A stretch of 64,000 nt of DNA, from assembly GCF_051401765.1 (NCBI RefSeq), contig NW_027480480.1, forward strand, positions 1,860,001 to 1,924,000, written 5' to 3'. This document shows, in pieces, positions 60,301-64,000 of this stretch (its first letter is position 1; each line of letters starts with the position of its first letter). Origin of the DNA: Calliopsis andreniformis. Lineage: Eukaryota > Arthropoda > Insecta > Hymenoptera > Andrenidae. The notes under the pieces were generated by a model. The model was not told the origin of the DNA, ran no database searches, and saw only the letters and a program-made list of their open reading frames with translations. The position numbers were made by a program, and so were the translations under genes.

Positions 60301-63060
60301 GAGGACTGAGGATTGAGGATTGAGGATAGAGCATTGAGGATTGAAGATTGAGGACTGGGGATCGAGGATTGATGGCTGAGGATTAAGGATTGAGGATTGG
60401 GGATTGAGGATCTAGGATTGGAGATTGATTACTGAAGATTGAAGATTGGGGATTGAGGATTGAGGATTGAGAATTGAGAATTGAGTATGAGGACTGAGGT
60501 TTGAAGATTGAGGTTTGAGGAACGAGGATTGCGGATTGAGGATTGAGGACGGAGGATTGACGATTGAGTATTGAAGATTGAGGATTGATTACTGAGGATT
60601 GAGTATTGAGAATTGAAGGTTGAGGTTCGAGGATTGAGTGTTGTGGATTGAGAACGAGGGCTGAGGGTTGAGTATTGATGTTCGAGGTCTGAGGATTGAG
60701 GATTGAGGATTGAGAATTGAGGATTGAGGATTGAGGATTGAGGATTGAGGATTGGGTATTGAGGACTGAAGAATGAGGACTGAGGATTGAGGATTGAGGA
60801 TTGAGGATTGAAGATTGAGTATTGAGGATTGATGATTGACGATCGAGGATTGAGTATTGCGGATTGAGGGTTGAGGATTGAGGATTGAAGATTGAGTATT
60901 GAGGATTGAAGGTTGAGGATTGTGGATTGAGGATTGAGGATTGAGGATTGAATATTGAGGATTGGGGACTGAGTGTTGAGGGTTTAGTGATGAGAATTGA
61001 TGTTTGTGGATAGAGATTTGAAGATTGCAGATTGAGTATTGAGTATTGAAAACTGTGAATTGATGACATTCTATTGAGGCTTGAGGTTTGACAACTGATT
61101 GTTGAGGGCTGAGGGCTGAAGATTGAGGATTCAGGATTGAGGATTCAGAATTGAGGTTTGAGGACAGAGGATTGAGGTTTGAAGATTGTGGATTGAGGAT
61201 TGAGTGTTGAGTATTGAGGACGAGGACTGAAGGTTGAGGATTGAGGATTGAGGATTGAGGATTGAGGATTGAGGACTGAGGATTGAGGATTGAGGAGTGA
61301 GCGCTGATGATTGAAGATTGAGGACTGGGGATTGAGGATTGAAGGCTGAGGATTAAGGATTGAGGATTGGGGATGGAGGACCTAGGATTTGAGATTGATT
61401 ATTGAGGACTGAAGACTGAGGATTGGGTATTGAGGATTGAAGTGTGAGGGTTGAGGATTGAGGACAGAGGATTGAGGAATGAAGATTCAGGATTGAGGAT
61501 TGAGGTTTGTGGATTGAGGACGAGGACTGAGGGTTGAATATTCATGCTTGAGGTCTGCGGATTGAGGATTGAGGATTGAGAATTGAGGATTGAGGATTGA
61601 GGATTGAAGATTGAGGATTGGGTATTGAGGATTGAAGAATGAGGGTTGAGGATTGAGGATTGAGGATTGAGGATTGAGGATTGAGGATTGAAGACTGAGT
61701 ATTGTGGATTGAATATTGAGGATTGAGGAATGAGGATTGAGGATTGAGGATGAGGGCTGAGGGTTGAGGGTTGAGGCTTGAGTATTGAATCCTGAGAATT
61801 CAGGATATTCTATTGAGTATTGAGAATTGAGGATTGATAGTTGAGTATTGAGGATTGAGGTTTGAGTATTGAGGATTGAGCATTGAGGATTGAAGATTGA
61901 GGATTGGGTGTTGAGGGTTGAAGAATGAGGATTGAGGATTGAGGATTGACGATTGAGGAATGAAGATTGAGTATTGAGGATTGAAGGTTGAGGATTGAAG
62001 TCTGTGGATTGAGGATTGAGGATTGAGAATTGAGGATTCAGGATTGAGGATTGAAGATTGAGGATTGGGTATTGAGGATTGGGTATTGAGGATTGAAGAA
62101 TGAGGGTTGAGGATTGAGGTTTGAGGATTGAGGATTGCAGATTCAGTTTTGAGGATTGAAGATTGAGGGTTGAGTATTGAGGATTGAGTATTGAGCATTG
62201 AGGATTGAGGATTGAGGATTCAGGATTGAAGATTGAGTATTGAGGATTGAAGATTGAGGGTTGAGGATTGAGGATTGAGGATTGAGGGTTCAAGAATGTG
62301 GATTGGGGATTGAGGATTGACAATTGTGGAGTGTGTATTGAGGAGAGAGAATTGAGGATTGAGGATTGAAGATTGAGGATTGAGGATTGAAGATTGAGTA
62401 TTGATGATTGAAGATTGAGGATTGAAGAACGAGGACTGAGGATTGAGGATTGAGGATCAAGGATTGAAGATTGAGTATTGAGGATTGATGATTGGCGATC
62501 GTGGATTGAGAATCGAGGATTGAGGATTGAGGATTGAGGATTGAAGATTGAGTATTGAGGATTCAGGATTGAGGTTTGAGGACAGAGGATTGAGGATTGA
62601 GGATTGAGGATTGAGGATTGAGGATTGAGGATTGAGGATTGAAGATTGAGGATTGGGTGTTGAGGGTTGAACATTGAGGATTGAGGATTGAGGATTGAGG
62701 ATTGAGGATAGAAGGTTGAATATTGATGAATGAAGATTGAGGATTGAGGATTGAGGGTTGTGGATTGAGGACGAGGACTGAGGGTTGAGTATTGATGCCC
62801 GAGGTCTGAGGATTGAGGATTGAGGATTGCGAACTGAGGATTCAGGATTGAGGATTGAAGATTGAGGATTGGGTATTCAGGATTGAAGATTGGGGATGGA
62901 GGATTGAGTATTGAGGATTGAGGATTGAAGATTGAGTATTGAGGATTGAAGATTGAGGATTGAGTATTGAGGATTGAGGATTGAGGATTGAGGATTGAAG
63001 ATTGAATATAGATGATTGAAGATTGAGGATTGAGGATTGAGGTTTGTGGATTGAGGACGG
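60301..63060 (+). repeat. Divergent mosaic segment
   Basis: A at 61068 has the mixed GATGAC prefix. E at 61791 is present, and R at 62495 has no A after it: the sequence passes straight from GAAGATTGAGTATTG to GATTCAGGATTGAGG, missing the A core. The GACGATCG variant of R lies near 60,840. Unusual units cluster at about 62,290-62,350 (GTTCAAGAATGTGG, GACAATTGTGGAGTGTG). No large block here aligned cleanly elsewhere by eye. Confidence 0.68.
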
Positions 63061-64000
63061 AGGTTTGAAGGTTGAGTATTGAGGATTCAAGGTTGAGGTT
63101 TGAGGTTTGAGGACTGAGGATTGAGGATTGAGTATTGAGGATTGAGGATTGAGGATTGAGGATTGAGGATTGAGTATTGAGGATTGGGTATTGCGGATTG
63201 AACATTGAGGATTGAGGATTGAGGATTGAGGATTGAGGATTGAGGACTGAAGATTGAATATTGATGATTTAAGAATGAGGATTGAGGATTGATTTTTGTG
63301 GATTGAGGACGAGGACTGAGGGTTGAGTATTGATGTATGAGGTCTGAGGATTGAGGATTGAGGATTGAGAATTGAGGATCGAGGATTGAGGATTGAAGAT
63401 TGAGGATTGTTTGTTGAGGATTGAATACTGAGGATTGAGGATTGAGAATTGAGGATTGAGGATAGAGGATTGAAGATTGAGGATTGGGTATTGAGGATTG
63501 AAGAATGAGGATTGAGGATTGAGGATTGAGGATTGAGGATTGAAGACTGAGGATTGAGGATTGAGGATTCAGGATTGAATATTGAGAATTGAGGATTGAA
63601 GATTGAGGATTGAGGATTGAGTGTTGAGTATTGAGGACGAGGACTGACGGTTGAGGATTGAGGTTTGAGGATTGAGGACTGAGGATTGAGGACTGAGGAT
63701 TGAGGATTGAGGATAGAGCATTGAGGATTGAAGATTGAGGACTGGGGATCGAGGATTGAAGGCTGAGGATTAAGGATTGAGGATTGAGTATTTAGAATTG
63801 AGGATTGAGGATTGAGGATTGAAGATTGAGTATTGGGTATTGACGATTGAAGAATGAGGGTTTAGGATTAAGTATTGAAGATTGAGTATTGAGGATTGAA
63901 GATTGAGTATTGAGGATTGAGGATTGAGGATTGTGCATTGAGTAAAGAGGATTGAAGATTGAGGATTGAGGATTGAGGATTGAGAATTGAGAATTGAGTA
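63061..64000 (+). repeat. Copy of about 58,140-59,080, cut by the window edge
   Basis: It starts at GGAGGTTTGAAGGTTGAG and aligns at an offset of about 4,921 with 58,140 onwards, and with 37.1-38.03 kb. The motifs GATTGTTTGTTGAGG (GATTGTTTATTGAGG in the others), GATAGAGCATTG and GTATTTAGAATTG appear in the same order. It runs off the window end inside the GTGCATTGAGTAAAG section, which is where the 11.1-kb duplication also ends. Confidence 0.82.

Larger units (their letters stand above)
169..61079 (+). repeat. Landmark A family, 37 copies
   Basis: A non-heptameric block of roughly 190 bp. It runs from a GGGGACTGAG motif through TTGTGGATAGAG, AAAACTGTGAATTGA and ATTCTATTGAGG to GACAACTGATTG and GATTCAGGATTGAGG. 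Positions of the ATTCTATTG core: 169, 924, 1246, 2816, 4248, 5618, 7383, 8755, 10222, 10963, 11691, 12745, 13926, 14845, 16828, 18330, 20494, 21626, 24516, 26680, 27812, 29857, 31359, 33404, 35608, 38916, 39916, 42676, 44178, 45156, 46075, 48789, 50834, 52336, 54381, 56647, 61068. The bases just before the core define subtypes. GACGAC is commonest (23 copies, counting 61068 with GATGAC). GAGGAT is at 924, 10963 and 38916. GATGAT is at 5618, 8755 and 12745. GATTAT is at 1246, 13926, 20494, 26680, 39916 and 45156. GAATAT is at 14845 and 46075. All copies point the same way. Confidence 0.93.
4594..61804 (+). repeat. Landmark E family: hairpin with EcoRI site, 23 copies
   Basis: E contains the inverted repeat CCTGA-GAAT-TCAGG. 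In the GAATCC form this extends to the 18-base palindrome-like ATCCTGAGAATTCAGGAT, with 7-bp arms and a 4-base loop. Starts of the 14-bp CCTGA...TCAGG element: 4594, 4741, 6647, 7731, 7878, 16001, 17503, 20799, 22586, 23689, 26985, 28772, 30532, 32319, 38480, 41849, 43351, 47669, 47962, 49749, 51509, 53296, 61791. The first five have GAGTTC in place of GAATTC; the other 18 keep GAATTC. An ATTCTATTGAG core follows directly, as in landmark A, so E looks like a diverged A. One mismatch in the GAACCC form (for example 16001 and 17503) shortens the stem to 5 bp. Confidence 0.88.
4082..62501 (+). repeat. Landmark R family (GCGATCG), 26 exact copies
   Basis: R is GATGATTGGCGATCG followed by GAGGATTGAG and ATCGAGG, usually preceded by a GATTAAGG unit. 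The GCGATCG starts are at 4082, 7155, 9923, 11462, 13697, 16599, 18101, 20265, 21397, 24287, 26451, 27583, 29628, 31130, 33175, 35379, 39687, 42447, 43949, 44927, 48560, 50605, 52107, 54152, 56418 and 62495. A variant with GACGATCG lies near 60840. R is the most CpG-rich point of the module. The distance to the following landmark A core is exactly 229 bp in 22 copies. The exceptions are 166 bp at 4082, 228 bp at 7155, 299 bp at 9923, and no A following at 62495. Confidence 0.92.
1..64000 (+). repeat. Heptanucleotide satellite array, unit GAGGATT
   Basis: Every part of the window is made of 7-bp units close to GAGGATT on the + strand (AATCCTC on the other strand). Common variants are GAAGATT, GAGTATT, GAGAATT, GAATATT, GATGATT, GAGGGTT and GAGGACT. 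The period is kept over long stretches and is broken mainly at recurring landmarks, for example a 6-bp unit in GAGGACGAGGACT. No stretch above about 100 bp lacks the heptamer signature, and no unique sequence appears at either end, so the array continues outside the window. Consensus G+C is 3/7 with no C on the + strand. This is satellite DNA by structure; its function and host are not shown by the sequence. Confidence 0.97.

Noticed and set aside
169..61079. Landmark A as an inserted transposable element
   Set aside because: The block of about 190 bp has no terminal inverted repeats, target-site duplication or coding potential, and much of it is still recognisable as altered heptamers. It looks like a diverged stretch of the array that was co-amplified.
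4594..61804. E hairpin as a transcription terminator
   Set aside because: The stem is only 5-7 bp, has no following T-run, and there is no upstream gene to terminate.
4082..62501. GCGATCG as the cyanobacterial HIP1 element (GCGATCGC)
   Set aside because: Here it is GCGATCGA or GCGATCGT at one fixed place per module, spread by duplication, not a genome-wide dispersed octamer.
1..64000. Dozens of long minus-strand open frames as protein-coding genes
   Set aside because: All read the same SSILNPQ heptad in overlapping frames, start and stop at HOR variant units, lack domains or expression signals, and follow from a stop-free 7-bp repeat.
1..64000. Telomere repeat array
   Set aside because: The unit GAGGATT lacks the G-run of known telomere repeats such as TTTAGGG, and the array has phase-breaking landmarks and large HORs, unlike a telomerase product.
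1..64000. CRISPR array
   Set aside because: There are no 20-50 bp repeats separated by unique spacers of similar size; the regularity is a 7-bp tandem repeat, and no cas-like gene is present.
1..64000. Human satellite II/III type (GGAAT/ATTCC) DNA
   Set aside because: The period is 7, not 5, and the consensus does not reduce to GGAAT.

Overview
The whole 64 kb window is one uninterrupted satellite-type array built on a 7-bp unit. On the + strand the unit reads GAGGATT (TTGAGGA in another phase). I see no unique flanking DNA, no recognisable gene, no tRNA or rRNA, no mobile-element protein and no CRISPR array. The consensus unit has no C on the + strand, so the array is strongly strand-asymmetric. 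All landmarks I located point the same way, so the array is head-to-tail with no large inversion.

The organism cannot be named from this sequence. An array of more than 64 kb with nested higher-order repeats (HORs) fits best with eukaryotic satellite or heterochromatic DNA from a long-read assembly. Short heptamer arrays also occur between genes in some bacteria, so a prokaryotic origin is not formally excluded. Both array ends lie outside the window.

There are several scales of organisation. (1) The 7-bp unit, whose variants mostly change the central GG, giving a GANNATT pattern. (2) Information-rich landmarks: R (GCGATCG, 26 exact copies), A (around ATTCTATTGAGG, 37 copies in subtypes) and E (an EcoRI-site hairpin related to A, 23 copies). 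R lies exactly 229 bp before A in 22 cases. (3) A-to-A modules of about 0.3-4.4 kb, with recurring spacings of 1132, 1502, 2045, 2164 and 2890 bp. (4) HORs of 1666, about 2210, 3137, 3547 and 6186 bp. (5) An 11.1-kb segment present twice, about 21 kb apart.

Layout: 1-13.1 kb is an older mosaic with short, variable spacings and most subtype B and D landmarks. 13.1-17.1 kb is mosaic material reused at 39-47 kb. 17.1-29.5 kb is two tandem copies of a 6186-bp HOR. 26.8-33.9 kb carries a 3547-bp tandem repeat, followed by about 2.2-kb tandem modules to 38.0 kb. 38.0-47.9 kb is a mosaic of pieces from 2.4, 13-20 and 34-37 kb. 47.9-59.07 kb repeats 26.9-38.03 kb. 59.07-64.0 kb is a further mosaic with 1666-bp and 4921-bp repeats.

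Many long minus-strand open frames exist, up to 741 codons, all reading variations of the heptapeptide SSILNPQ. They follow automatically from the repeat: 7 is not a multiple of 3, so every minus frame cycles through the same seven sense codons, while every plus frame meets TGA every 21 bp. I do not regard them as genes. Offsets and copy numbers were read by hand from landmark positions; block edges falling inside plain heptamer runs are uncertain by tens of bases.
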